Program-made: the position numbers and the translations under genes
The notes under the pieces: generated by a model
Told to the model about the DNA's origin: nothing
The model's database searches: none
What the model saw: the letters and a program-made list of their open reading frames with translations, nothing else
Shown here: positions 42,157 to 51,092 of the stretch, piece by piece
How positions within the stretch are numbered: the stretch's first letter is position 1
Layout of the letters: each line of letters starts with the position of its first letter
DNA from: Ornithobacterium rhinotracheale DSM 15997
GTDB taxonomy: Bacteria > Bacteroidota > Bacteroidia > Flavobacteriales > Weeksellaceae
DNA: 64,000 nucleotides
Assembly: GCF_000265465.1 (NCBI RefSeq)
Contig: NC_018016.1
Location: forward strand, 687,501-751,500
Direction of reading: 5' to 3'

Positions 42157-43227
42157 TTAAAAAACTAAACTATCAAAAATGGCATTTCCGCTCGCAGTGT
42201 GTGGCAATAATTCTTTGCGAATGAAAGCCTCGATTTCTTCTGCCTCCTTTTCGGGATAGAGCAAGTGTACATTGGCTCCCGCATCAAGTGTGAAAAATAG
42301 ATTTTTGCCCGTTTCTTTTCGGTAGTTCCAGATTTTTTGAAGACAAGCCAGCGTGCCCGTTTGCATCAAAATATACGCAGGGCTAGACATCATCATTAGT
42401 GCATGCAGGCTCATGGCTTCATGTTCCACCAAATTTCCAAATTGATCAACATCACCTGATTGTAAAATTGCTTTAAGCTTCCCAATGTTTTTCTTGGCTT
42501 CGCTAAATCTTGTTTCACCATACGGGTGATTATTCATCAAGCCATGTCCCACGGTGCTCGAAACACTTTTTTGACCTTCGTGAATGAGCAAAATACAATC
42601 TTTGAAAGTTCTGAAAATCGGGTGAATTTCATTTTCGTTCAACGGCACTGCATACAAATCCGAACTTTCTGAATAAAACTCAGATTCGCCCCAAAGCACC
42701 AAACCTGGATACACTGAGCGACAAGCACTCCCCGAACCCAAACGGGCTAAAAAAGAAATTTTTTCTTGGGGAATTTCTAAACTTGGATTTAATTTTTGCT
42801 CAATTTGAATAAAACATTTAGCCAAAGCACTCATTCCCGAAGCCGAAGATGCGATACCACTACTGTGCGGAAAAGTATTATGAGTTTTCACCACAAAATC
42901 AAAAGCCGTGATCCAAGGACAATAATCCGCAATACGCTGAATAAATTTTTCGATTTTGGGAGCAAAATTAGGCTGTTCCACTTCATCTAAAAAAACCTGA
43001 ATTTGAGCACTTTCTGATTTTTTAGGGCTAAAACTTAATTCTGTTTGGGTTTTGCAGGCTTGCAAAGTATAACTAATCGATGGATTTTTCGGGATTTGAT
43101 CGCCCATTTTCCCCCAATATTTCACAAGGGCAATGTTAGATGGGCTCTCGGCGCAGACTACGCCACTTTGTTGTAAGTCAAAATTGGTATTGGCTGGGAT
43201 AAAATTGCGTTCTGTTTTAGTCATCAT
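42157..43227 (-). CDS. mvaD: Diphosphomevalonate decarboxylase
   Basis: 356 aa GHMP-kinase-fold enzyme. CAESPSNIALVKYWGK is the N-terminal signature, and HNTFPHSSGIASSASGMSAL is the ATP-binding loop. It decarboxylates diphosphomevalonate to isopentenyl diphosphate, so the organism has a mevalonate pathway; the isoprenoid feeds uppS. It sits 12 bp upstream of the AddB-like gene. Confidence 0.92.
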   Translation of the reverse strand: MMTKTERNFIPANTNFDLQQSGVVCAESPSNIALVKYWGKMGDQIPKNPSISYTLQACKTQTELSFSPKKSESAQIQVFLDEVEQPNFAPKIEKFIQRIADYCPWITAFDFVVKTHNTFPHSSGIASSASGMSALAKCFIQIEQKLNPSLEIPQEKISFLARLGSGSACRSVYPGLVLWGESEFYSESSDLYAVPLNENEIHPIFRTFKDCILLIHEGQKSVSSTVGHGLMNNHPYGETRFSEAKKNIGKLKAILQSGDVDQFGNLVEHEAMSLHALMMMSSPAYILMQTGTLACLQKIWNYRKETGKNLFFTLDAGANVHLLYPEKEAEEIEAFIRKELLPHTASGNAIFDSLVF

Positions 43228-43316
43228 TAAATTTTATACAGGCGTAAAAATACTAAGTTTTTTTCTCCTTGCCTTACTTTCAATTCAATTTTTTTCGGGA
43301 TTATAAAACATAAAAA

Positions 43317-43341
43317 AATCACGCTTGTTCCAAGCGTGATT
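43317..43341 (-). terminator. Terminator of the small sorting-domain gene
   Basis: Perfect 11-bp arms AATCACGCTTG/CAAGCGTGATT with loop TTC; a T-run on the minus strand. Confidence 0.88.
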
Positions 43342-43366
43342 TTGATATAATTTAGATAACTATAAT

Positions 43367-43732
43367 TTACTGTTTTATGAGAGGCTTAACCTCCGAGCTA
43401 TTGTCTGCAAAAAAGACCTTCACCAAATATTTACCTTTTTTCAAATTGCTGATATTTATTTCAATACTTTTTTTAGACTTAGATGAAACCTCTTTATTAA
43501 ATACTACACTTCCAAGAATACTATAAATCGTAATCCCCTTAATCTCTTCGCCATCTTCTACATAAACTTTAAATGAATCAACGGCAGGATTTGGTGATAA
43601 TTTAACCCTATCTTGATCTATTTTATTCTCAAAAGACTGACACCCCACAGCCTCAGATCTTTGGAAATCCCCAAAAGACTCTGCATGCATGTAGGCTATC
43701 GCTAATAATAAAACTAATAAATATTTCTTCAT
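43367..43732 (-). CDS. Small type IX cargo-like protein: signal peptide plus type A sorting domain
   Basis: 121 aa. Signal peptide MKKYLLVLLLAIAYMHA, a spacer of about 25 residues with one Cys, then a complete type A C-terminal sorting domain (KLSPNPAVDSFKVYVEDGEE, ITIYSILGSVVF, ISNLKKGKYLVKVFFADN). Normal cargo has a large domain before it, so this is close to a free sorting signal. It could be the remnant of a longer gene or a real small surface protein. It should be exported through the sprA translocon. Confidence 0.7.
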   Translation of the reverse strand: MKKYLLVLLLAIAYMHAESFGDFQRSEAVGCQSFENKIDQDRVKLSPNPAVDSFKVYVEDGEEIKGITIYSILGSVVFNKEVSSKSKKSIEINISNLKKGKYLVKVFFADNSSEVKPLIKQ

Positions 43733-43771
43733 TCAGAACGAATTTAGCAATTTTATTTTTATCTAGCAAAA

Positions 43772-43804
43772 AAAGAGCCCAACTTTTTAAAAGTTAGGCT
43801 CTTT
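43772..43804 (-). terminator. Terminator of the first tonB gene
   Basis: 14-bp arms 43772-43785 and 43791-43804 with one T-G pair; a T-run on the minus strand. Confidence 0.85.
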
Positions 43805-43824
43805 ACAATTACTTTATACTAAAT

Positions 43825-44655
43825 TTAATAATTCGGGTTTTTCAACTTAACATCTTGAGTAAAGATCAATTTTACTTTATCCCCATTAGACATTCTAGCT
43901 GGCTCAATTGTTTGACCTTTTCTTCTTAAGTAATCAGCTGTTTTTTCGAGAGCTCTCTTAGCCTCTGGCTTGAAGATATCATCTCCAAACTTAGGATTGA
44001 TATTGGTGATATACCCGTTCTCATCTACATGGAACTCTAAACGAACCCCTACAGTTTCTTTGTTCACATCTGGGAATTCGGTGTTAAGGTATTTCAAAAT
44101 ATCATCCCCTAACTTTTCACCAAAACATTTAATTAGCTCACGCTTTTTACCTTTGTATTTCTCACAACCAGGGTACACAGCCATTTGGTCTACACGGTTC
44201 ACCGTTACGGCCTCTGCCACACGTTCTTCTTTTGGAGCTTCTTGGGTTTTTTGTTTCAAAGCAGATAAGTCTACTTTTTTAACTTCCCCAGTTGAGTGAG
44301 ACGGAGCCAAATTGATTTTTGGCGGTGTTGGTGTATTTTGATCCTGAATTGGCGGTGGTGGCACCGGCTTAGGACTTTGTTCGATTTCTTGAGGCACTAC
44401 TGGCGGTGGTGGCGGTGGTGGCTCATCCGCTTTTGGTGGCGGTGGTGGCGGAGTTTTAGGTTCTGGAATTTCTACCAAAACTGCCTCCGTTGGCGCTTCT
44501 ACCTCGGCAAATTCTTCCTCTTTCACTAGGGCCTCATCATACTGCTTATAGTTGAACATCAACAAGATAGCTAACAAAACAACATTTAACCCGATAAGGA
44601 AGTACAACATGCTCGATTTCTGAACATTTGCGTTTTGTGACTTTTTTACTTCCAT
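43825..44655 (-). CDS. tonB: Energy transducer TonB, proline-rich
   Basis: 276 aa. N-terminal anchor at about 18-40 (LYFLIGLNVVLLAILLMFNY), a Pro-rich periplasm-spanning part with PPPPPP runs (about 65-120), and a TonB C-terminal domain (about 180-276, GVRLEFHVDENGYITNI). The Bacteroidota YPGC...C motif is present (VYPGCEKYKGKKRELIKC). It couples ExbB/D energy to outer-membrane receptors. Element copy 2 begins 80 bp upstream of its start, so its promoter region was disturbed. Confidence 0.9.
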   Translation of the reverse strand: MEVKKSQNANVQKSSMLYFLIGLNVVLLAILLMFNYKQYDEALVKEEEFAEVEAPTEAVLVEIPEPKTPPPPPPKADEPPPPPPPVVPQEIEQSPKPVPPPPIQDQNTPTPPKINLAPSHSTGEVKKVDLSALKQKTQEAPKEERVAEAVTVNRVDQMAVYPGCEKYKGKKRELIKCFGEKLGDDILKYLNTEFPDVNKETVGVRLEFHVDENGYITNINPKFGDDIFKPEAKRALEKTADYLRRKGQTIEPARMSNGDKVKLIFTQDVKLKNPNY

Positions 44656-44735
44656 TTTTTTAACTTTTTGTGATGACTAAGTTATAAATATTTTTTTAAA
44701 ACACAAAAAATAATCTTTTTTTTGACATTTTCTAC

Positions 44736-44755
44736 ATTCAAAACACAAATGCAAC
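44736..44755 (+). repeat. Left terminal inverted repeat, copy 2
   Basis: Identical to 1342-1361 (ATTCAA, five bases, AAATGCAAC). Confidence 0.8.
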
Positions 44756-44782
44756 GCTTAAATAATTTAAAACTAAAAGCGT

Positions 44783-45028
44783 ATGCAAAGAGAAGAAATC
44801 AGACCTTTTTTGGTAGTACAGAAGTTTGTACCCATTCCCGTAAATCATTTAGAACCTAAGCAGTACATATATGAATATGGTATTGTAGTACAGGTGTTGA
44901 AACAAGAAAATAATATTGAGGTATTATTTTCTGGTCGTTCGTGGATAACTTTTAAACCTAAGGATATTTTATATCATCGTGTGGCTGTGAAAAAAGAAGA
45001 AACCGATTTTTTTATAGAAAGCCGATAG
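44783..45028 (+). CDS. Phage-element protein of 81 aa, copy 2
   Basis: Product identical to that of 1389-1634. Unknown; early position before rep. Its stop overlaps the candidate origin hairpin. Confidence 0.65.
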   Translation: MQREEIRPFLVVQKFVPIPVNHLEPKQYIYEYGIVVQVLKQENNIEVLFSGRSWITFKPKDILYHRVAVKKEETDFFIESR

Positions 45029-45058
45029 GCTTTTGAGTGGGCTCGTCTCAAGTATCGG
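45022..45058 (+). other. Candidate rolling-circle origin, copy 2
   Basis: Same nested CCGATA/TATCGG and TTGAG/CTCAA structure as at 1628-1664, with no base change. Confidence 0.5.
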
Positions 45059-45086
45059 TAAAATCTAACGGCAAAAATCCCTGTAA

Positions 45087-46250
45087 ATGCGACAATATCA
45101 AGAGGTTAATAATTATTATTTGTGTGAAAAGGTTCAGCTTAGACCTACTAGCCTATTGCATTATAGTTATGTGATGGACTTACGAAATTACGAAGTAGGC
45201 TATGCTCCTACTTTACGCCAAAATCTAAACAAGGAAAAAACAGAATTAGATGAGTTAAACGCACTAGATGATATTTCAGAGTTTGGTTCAATTGTTAAAT
45301 ATGCTGAAAAGTGTGTTGAGTTGTATAAGGAGAAACAACAAGAAGTGTATAATGAGAAAGGGCATGTTTTAAAGGATTTAGGAACGCTCTCGGATACTCA
45401 AGTAAGGAATATAAAAAAGTATGCTATTTTATTTGCTGACGCAACTAAATCAAATAAAGACAAATATTTATCTTTTGTAACCTTGACCTTGCCCAGTGCG
45501 CAAATACACCATGATAGAGTGTTGCGTAAAATACTGGCTAAATACCTTGACCATTTAAAAAAGGTCTATGGCTTGAAAAATTATTTATGGAAAGCTGAAA
45601 CTCAAAAGAATGGAAATTTGCATTTTCATGTGTTGATTGACACGAAAATCCCTCGTGAGGATATTCAGCGCATATGGAACCAGTATATAAATAAATATGG
45701 TTATGTTGATAGATATTCTGAAAAGATGAACCGCTTAACGGCTAAAGAATATATGGCTAAGTATTCAAAAAATTATAAATCAGAAAAAGACTGCATACTA
45801 GCTTACCAGCGTAATAAAAAAATGGGTTGGAGCAATCCCCCAAGTACTAAAATTGAAACGCCAAAGAGTAAACGAAATATAGTTGCGTATGTGGTGAAAT
45901 ATCTATTAAAGCAAGAAGAAAATAAACGCCCAGTAATTGGTGCGGTGTGGGGCGCATCAAATAAGGTAAAAAAACTCAATTATTTAAATTTTGAAGTTAG
46001 CAGTTATTTAGAGGAGTTAAACCACTTGCGGGGAAAATTGGAGTATGTGCCTACTGCTATTCAATTTGTAGAGTTGTATAAAGGTAAAGTATATCAGATG
46101 ATCCGCAAGGGATATAAAAAATTAAACGAGCATTTAAAAATTTATAATAAAGCCATAAGACAGTTATTAGATACCGATTTGAGTATAAATTTAGACCAGT
46201 TAATCCAATTAATTTATGAAAAACAATACACAGAACTTGCAAATAATTAG
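45087..46250 (+). CDS. rep: HUH rolling-circle replication initiator, copy 2
   Basis: 387 aa, all motifs kept: FVTLTLPS, HFH (179-181), YVVKY (268-272). About 23 base differences from copy 1 fall between positions matching 2022 and 2251, and only three change the protein (I140, L178, K187). This suggests recombination with a related element and continued selection on the protein. Confidence 0.85.
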   Translation: MRQYQEVNNYYLCEKVQLRPTSLLHYSYVMDLRNYEVGYAPTLRQNLNKEKTELDELNALDDISEFGSIVKYAEKCVELYKEKQQEVYNEKGHVLKDLGTLSDTQVRNIKKYAILFADATKSNKDKYLSFVTLTLPSAQIHHDRVLRKILAKYLDHLKKVYGLKNYLWKAETQKNGNLHFHVLIDTKIPREDIQRIWNQYINKYGYVDRYSEKMNRLTAKEYMAKYSKNYKSEKDCILAYQRNKKMGWSNPPSTKIETPKSKRNIVAYVVKYLLKQEENKRPVIGAVWGASNKVKKLNYLNFEVSSYLEELNHLRGKLEYVPTAIQFVELYKGKVYQMIRKGYKKLNEHLKIYNKAIRQLLDTDLSINLDQLIQLIYEKQYTELANN

Positions 46251-46380
46251 TGCTAAGGAGCTAGCTAATTATTTAGGCGTAAGCTATTCCACTGCACGCA
46301 TGATAAAAAAAGATATTTTAAGCCACTATAAAAAGAAATATCTAACGCTAAAGCTCGTAAAAAAATATTTTGATGATTAG
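46216..46380 (+). CDS. Small helix-turn-helix protein, copy 2
   Basis: 54 aa, identical to 2822-2986; HTH SAKELANYLGVSYSTARM. Overlaps the end of rep by 35 bp in another frame. Confidence 0.7.
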   Translation: MKNNTQNLQIISAKELANYLGVSYSTARMIKKDILSHYKKKYLTLKLVKKYFDD

Positions 46381-46385
46381 TGTCA

Positions 46386-46424
46386 AAAATTGGTATAAAT
46401 CGCTTAAAAGTGGTAAAAATCGCT
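46386..46424 (+). promoter_or_regulatory. Two tandem 20-bp-period repeats, copy 2
   Basis: Same pair of 19-bp units as at 2992-3030, unchanged. Confidence 0.5.
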
Positions 46425-46454
46425 AGATTTTAAAAAGTGCTTTTGCATGCTTAA

Positions 46455-46462
46455 TATCTTTG
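46455..46462 (+). promoter_or_regulatory. Promoter -7 box of the structural operon, copy 2
   Basis: TATCTTTG, 28 bp before the coat-candidate ATG, as in copy 1. Confidence 0.6.
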
Positions 46463-46490
46463 TTTCAGAAATTTAAAATAAGATATAAAA

Positions 46491-47111
46491 ATGAGAGTAA
46501 CATTAGCAAAAGCAACCGAGGTGCTGGAAGTTAAGGAAAGTGCAGCGGGTTTGATTTTAAAAGGTAATTCAAGTACCGATTTCGGACAGGTGCAAATTGA
46601 GTCTTACCTAGTAGATGAAACCTTTACTAAAAAGGTTTTGGTGCCAAAGATGAGCGTTAAGCTATTTACAGAATTGTTGGGCGTTCATTTTGTTAAATTG
46701 CAAACAACAATTGGTAGCGACAAAGTAGCGGTAATTCCTTTTTCTAAATCTGGAAGTTTGCCATTAGGTGACAAAACTTACATTGAGTTCCATGTATCGG
46801 GTGGACAAGCACAGAATGTAACTGCAGAAACATTTGAGGCTATTGGAAGTGCAGAGCCTATTTATGTGCAACAAGTGAAGCTTGACCAAAATATATCTGT
46901 AAAGGATGTTGATGTATTAGCATTTGATTATTTGGTAGCTGAAAAGACACCAAATGAATTGCAAGTTATCAATGCACAGGGCAAAACAAGGATTTCGCAA
47001 CTACAACTTGATTATGCAAAAAATGCAAGGATTGATGAGTTATCGAAATTACCTGCATTGGATTTAACAGGCTTATACACCTTAGCAGTGTATAAAAATG
47101 TAGGAGAATAA
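46491..47111 (+). CDS. Candidate major capsid protein, truncated by nonsense mutation
   Basis: 206 aa against 216 in copy 1. Codon 207 is TAA in place of GAA (one base change); the remaining codons for FTFYLLDAK are still present downstream. If the last strand is needed, copy 2 would not make particles by itself but could be helped by copy 1. All upstream residues are identical. Confidence 0.6.
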   Translation: MRVTLAKATEVLEVKESAAGLILKGNSSTDFGQVQIESYLVDETFTKKVLVPKMSVKLFTELLGVHFVKLQTTIGSDKVAVIPFSKSGSLPLGDKTYIEFHVSGGQAQNVTAETFEAIGSAEPIYVQQVKLDQNISVKDVDVLAFDYLVAEKTPNELQVINAQGKTRISQLQLDYAKNARIDELSKLPALDLTGLYTLAVYKNVGE

Positions 47112-47148
47112 TTTACATTCTATTTGTTAGACGCAAAATAATATTGAA

Positions 47149-47916
47149 ATGATTGGAGCAGTAACAGCGGTAAGTAGTTTAATTGGAAGTGTGGGGGGCG
47201 GTAACGCCTCCGGCTCCTCTCTTGGTCAATTTGGAGGAAAGATAGTAGGCGGTGTATTAAGTAAGATAACTGGGGGGTTAGATAGCGTTTTGGCAAACGG
47301 CTTTGATTTGCATTGTTGGGGCTCGAGCTGGTCGCCTAGTAGAGCGATGAAAGAAGGAACCACAATCGTTGAATGGATTATTGAACAATCTGGGTTTACT
47401 AAGGTAGCCAGTGCTGACAATTTTAATAAGGCGTTACTTTATTTAAAAGTTTGTGCAAGTGGTTTTCCATGGGGAAAAGATTGTACGCGTAAAGGTACCG
47501 AGGCACTAGCTGCAATGATAACAGAGGCATATGGTAGAATGCTGAAAGAGTATCAGACAAGATTTACTTATGTTGGTGATAAGGAATATCCAAAAGGAAC
47601 TGATGTAAACTTAAATTTCCCATTCCGTGACACTTCAAGAGGGGATGCCGTGAGTAAGGAAGTTTTGCGCGTGCCATTCTTTAGAGAAAAAACAGATGCT
47701 GAAAGACAAGCAGATAGCCAAGCAGGTTCATCGGATTACAGACCTAGTAAGGATCAAACACTTAAAACAGGAATGCCTACAGAAGGTGCGTATCCTGCGG
47801 TAACAGACGGGGAGGTATATGGAAAAGCTACTGGACATGTTGGGCGAAATGACAATAACATTTTGTATTTATTACTAGGAGGGGCATTGATTTATTTATT
47901 AACAAAGAAAAAATAA
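47149..47916 (+). CDS. Gly-rich protein with C-terminal membrane anchor, copy 2
   Basis: 255 aa, identical to 3755-4522. Now separated from the shortened coat frame by 37 bp. Confidence 0.65.
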   Translation: MIGAVTAVSSLIGSVGGGNASGSSLGQFGGKIVGGVLSKITGGLDSVLANGFDLHCWGSSWSPSRAMKEGTTIVEWIIEQSGFTKVASADNFNKALLYLKVCASGFPWGKDCTRKGTEALAAMITEAYGRMLKEYQTRFTYVGDKEYPKGTDVNLNFPFRDTSRGDAVSKEVLRVPFFREKTDAERQADSQAGSSDYRPSKDQTLKTGMPTEGAYPAVTDGEVYGKATGHVGRNDNNILYLLLGGALIYLLTKKK

Positions 47917-47936
47917 CATTTAAAAACAAAATAAAG

Positions 47937-48101
47937 ATGAAAGAATTAATAACAAAAGTTGATAGTTTTTTACTAAAGCCATTAAGTGGTAATGGTGCAG
48001 GGACAAGTATTGCGACCTTTTTGGTTTTAGGATTGGGAGCAGTGATTTTATCCGTGTACATGGGCTGGATTAAAATCAAAGGAAAAAGAAGAGGCTGGTA
48101 A
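47937..48101 (+). CDS. Small single-span membrane protein, copy 2
   Basis: 54 aa, identical to 4543-4707. Confidence 0.6.
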   Translation: MKELITKVDSFLLKPLSGNGAGTSIATFLVLGLGAVILSVYMGWIKIKGKRRGW

Positions 48102-48124
48102 TTATTAACTAAAAAAGTATAGAA

Positions 48125-48544
48125 ATGGCGTATAATAATGGATATAGTAATGGTTGGGGTGGAAATCCCAACCCTAATTTTAACCGAGGTTATGACCGAG
48201 GTTATAATAATCAGAGACAACCTAAAAAACATTCTGGGGCTAAAGCTGGACAATCCAAGAATGGAAGGTTTTATGTTACGGCTTGGAATTATTCAAAGCA
48301 AAGAGGACTAATCACAGTTAGAGCATTTGAAAACTCTAAGAGTGTGCGCTCGGAGTCTCCAAACACTGGAAATAGATTTATAACCACGATGTTTGAGGTA
48401 TTTTACAAAAAGACAGGCGCAAAGGTTCTAGAAATAGCAAGTTTCAATGTGAATACTGGAAAAGTGTATTTACAAAAGCTAGGAATGGTAATTTCAACTA
48501 AAGCACCTAATGGTGGATATTTCGGACAAATTAAAACTAGATAG
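48125..48544 (+). CDS. Basic Gly/Asn/Arg-rich protein, copy 2
   Basis: 139 aa; L62, R66, T88 and V92 differ from copy 1. Most base changes in the second half are silent. The stop is TAG and the gap to the next gene is one base shorter. Confidence 0.6.
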   Translation: MAYNNGYSNGWGGNPNPNFNRGYDRGYNNQRQPKKHSGAKAGQSKNGRFYVTAWNYSKQRGLITVRAFENSKSVRSESPNTGNRFITTMFEVFYKKTGAKVLEIASFNVNTGKVYLQKLGMVISTKAPNGGYFGQIKTR

Positions 48545-48546
48545 TT

Positions 48547-48750
48547 ATGTTTAAAAATATTAGAAGTTTGATGAAAAGTATTCCAACATTGTTGAAATAT
48601 GTGCAATGTGCAAAAATTTGCTTGCACCATGCGTATGAGGCAAAAAAAGAGATAGATACGCTTTTTGATGATGTGGAGGGCAACGAGCCAGAGTACTTGA
48701 ATGAAGAAGAACTTGCGGGTGTTCCTACGGATAAGGAACATATGTGGTAA
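48547..48750 (+). CDS. Small phage-element protein (67 aa), copy 2
   Basis: N-terminus MFKNIRSLMKSIPTLLKYV differs from copy 1 but keeps its amphipathic pattern; the acidic tail is identical. Confidence 0.55.
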   Translation: MFKNIRSLMKSIPTLLKYVQCAKICLHHAYEAKKEIDTLFDDVEGNEPEYLNEEELAGVPTDKEHMW

Positions 48751-48761
48751 AATATTGAGAG

Positions 48762-48869
48762 ATGACAAGTAAATTAATTACAAGTGTTTTAATTGCAGTG
48801 GTTTACATTGGAATGATTATGTTATCAGATGTGTTGAAGGACCACATTAAAGATAGTTTTAAAGGATGA
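48762..48869 (+). CDS. Small membrane peptide (35 aa), copy 2
   Basis: Identical to 5369-5476, with the same ATGA overlap with the next gene. Confidence 0.5.
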   Translation: MTSKLITSVLIAVVYIGMIMLSDVLKDHIKDSFKG

Positions 48870-49339
48870 AGTTTTTAAGTGATTTGATGAAGAATAGTAA
48901 GCTATTGGCGTTATCGCTGATAGCTTTTATAATATTTTTGTTAGTTCGTAGATTTAATAGAGTTGTAACTGTTGTTAAACAAAAAATGGAGGATGCAAAG
49001 CCTTTGGTTTTAAAGGAAAAAACTACAGAACAGTTTGTGAAGACAAATTTTAGATTTTGGTCTGAAATGTTTAAAATGTTTTTTTCGGTTGGATCCTTTG
49101 ACCCTTATTATGTTACACATGGTGTAAGAACGTTTAAAACTCCATTGGAATATGGGATAGAGTTGGGGAAAAGTATTGTTCCAATTAAGACAAAACCAAA
49201 GTTAAACAATCAACCTAAGAGCTCCGCACCAAGTCCAAAGTTAAATAATCAACCTAAGATACCCGCACCAAAACCAAAGCTTCACCCAGAGTGGCAAAAG
49301 GTTTTGGATAAATTTAATAAATCGTTATATGGGCAATAA
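48866..49339 (+). CDS. N-anchored Pro/Lys repeat protein, copy 2
   Basis: 157 aa, identical to 5473-5946. Confidence 0.6.
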   Translation: MKFLSDLMKNSKLLALSLIAFIIFLLVRRFNRVVTVVKQKMEDAKPLVLKEKTTEQFVKTNFRFWSEMFKMFFSVGSFDPYYVTHGVRTFKTPLEYGIELGKSIVPIKTKPKLNNQPKSSAPSPKLNNQPKIPAPKPKLHPEWQKVLDKFNKSLYGQ

Positions 49340-50201
49340 GAGAAGAAATAAAAGAAGAGATAAAAAAATGACATATTTAAAAGCAATTGCCCTGCTAGCT
49401 GGAAGTTGGTGGGCTTATAAAATATCAAAACCAAAGTCTAAAGTGGAATTTGGAGAATTGGAACTTGTGGGCGTTGATATTGTGGAAAATTTAGATTTTG
49501 AAAAATATAAAGATGAGCGTCTACAAATAAATGGTTTTGATGCTGGTTCAAATTTATTTATTGAGAAAAAAGTATTTGAAAAGGCTTTGTCATTAGTGAA
49601 AAGTGGTAAAATGAAAACCAATCACATGGCGGCTATTCTTGCTAATATAATGATAGAATGTCATTATAATGAAGTTTTAGACGAGGAGCCAAGTCGTAAA
49701 TGGTGGAATGAAAATTATTTTGGTGATTTGAAATATACACCTAGAAATTATTTTGGATATAGATATGGTAATTCTTCTAAATCTAGAAATGGAGGAAAAA
49801 AAGGTAAAGAGATTGGTAATAAATCTTTTGAAGATGGATATACTTTTAGAGGACGAGGATTGTGTCAGCTTACTGGACGATTTTTGTATGAAAAGTTTTC
49901 GAAGGTTAATGGGGTTGACGCTGTATCAAATCCAGATTTAGCGAGGGATTTTGATATGAATTTTAATTATATGGTTTGTGCATTTATGCATTGGAAAGGT
50001 GCTTTATTTAATGGTTATAATTTAAATAGAGTTATGCCAGAAAATAGTTTGGAATTTTCTAAGTCTAGAATGATTTTAAATTATGGTGAGTATGTTTCTA
50101 AGAAAAATAAGAACCACTTAATAAATTCAAATGGAATGGCGTTTTATAAATTGTTAAATAAATTTTTAGAAGATGACACAGCGAGAAAAAAGAAAAATTA
50201 A
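49329..50201 (+). CDS. Membrane-anchored GH19-like lysozyme, copy 2 allele
   Basis: 290 aa. The first ~51 residues match copy 1; the rest is a different allele. The catalytic part has NIMIECHYNEVLDEEPSRKW (probable acid Glu), then TFRGRGLCQLTGRFLYEKF and VSNPDLARDF, the GH19 pattern. The frame runs 29 bp into the next gene, because the replaced segment ends exactly at that gene's ATG and the stop is read from the shared sequence in another frame. Confidence 0.8.
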   Translation: MGNKRRNKRRDKKMTYLKAIALLAGSWWAYKISKPKSKVEFGELELVGVDIVENLDFEKYKDERLQINGFDAGSNLFIEKKVFEKALSLVKSGKMKTNHMAAILANIMIECHYNEVLDEEPSRKWWNENYFGDLKYTPRNYFGYRYGNSSKSRNGGKKGKEIGNKSFEDGYTFRGRGLCQLTGRFLYEKFSKVNGVDAVSNPDLARDFDMNFNYMVCAFMHWKGALFNGYNLNRVMPENSLEFSKSRMILNYGEYVSKKNKNHLINSNGMAFYKLLNKFLEDDTARKKKN

Positions 50202-50910
50202 GTTTTGGTTATTCATCTTTTTAATAATCTATCTATTATTTAGATTGACCAAAAAGACGAGTATAAAGGAGAAAGTAAGCACAGGAGATAATTCCTTGTT
50301 GCCACTGGATACAAATAAATTCAAGGAACCTGTGAGTTTGCCCAAAGTAGAAAAACCAAAGTTTGATAAGGTTTTTGCAAAAGGCGGTTCTGCAGTGAGA
50401 AATGAAAAAGCATTTAGTCAAAAAGTTGATGATATGATGCAATCAGAAAAACAGAAGGGAAAAATACCAGTAAAAAGTGATGTGGTTAAAAAACTGCAGG
50501 AGGAGCAGGCAAATGATTTTTGTTCTGAATGTGAGGAAGAAAAGAGAAGGGAGCAGGAAGAAAGAAAGCGTAAAGAACAAGAAGAAATTAGAAAGAAGTT
50601 GCTTGAGAAGAAAAATAATTGCAACCAAATAAGTGAAGTTCCTGTAAAATTTCATTATGATTGTGAGGAGCCCGAGAAAGTTAAAATAACTGGCATGGGT
50701 GGACTTGCTCTATTTAGAATGCCATCAACTGGGCATTGCAGGGTATTAAATTTATATGGTGAAACTACACGTGTAATTCAGAGTTATAATGATGGGGAAA
50801 AAGAATATCTTGTTGAGCATGGGCATTATATAGATTTGTTGGGATATGTAAAGGCGCAGGTTTCAAATATTCAGCTTGATAGTAATGGGGGTTTTGAACA
50901 ATTGAGTTAA
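50173..50910 (+). CDS. Membrane-anchored coiled-coil protein, copy 2
   Basis: 245 aa, identical to 6842-7579, but the start now lies inside the lysozyme gene, so translation may depend on coupling. Confidence 0.6.
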   Translation: MTQREKRKIKFWLFIFLIIYLLFRLTKKTSIKEKVSTGDNSLLPLDTNKFKEPVSLPKVEKPKFDKVFAKGGSAVRNEKAFSQKVDDMMQSEKQKGKIPVKSDVVKKLQEEQANDFCSECEEEKRREQEERKRKEQEEIRKKLLEKKNNCNQISEVPVKFHYDCEEPEKVKITGMGGLALFRMPSTGHCRVLNLYGETTRVIQSYNDGEKEYLVEHGHYIDLLGYVKAQVSNIQLDSNGGFEQLS

Positions 50911-50927
50911 ACAAAAAATAAAGAGAT

Positions 50928-51080
50928 ATGACAAATTTTGTAGATAGGACAAAGATTTATAGTATATTAGGATTTACGGGGGCGGTTTCGTTTGATGAGC
51001 TAAAACCGCTTCTAGCAAGTTTATTGGCTATTGTGCTTGATTTTGCGTATAGCTTTGCAAAAAAGAAATTAAAGATTTAA
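50928..51080 (+). CDS. Small membrane-associated protein, frameshifted to 50 aa
   Basis: One A fewer than copy 1 in the stretch after GCTTTGC changes the end from KKKIKDLKDKKDE to KKKLKI and a stop. The hydrophobic part is unaffected, so some function may remain. The overlap with the next gene is lost. Confidence 0.5.
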   Translation: MTNFVDRTKIYSILGFTGAVSFDELKPLLASLLAIVLDFAYSFAKKKLKI

Positions 51081-51092
51081 AAGATAAAAAAG

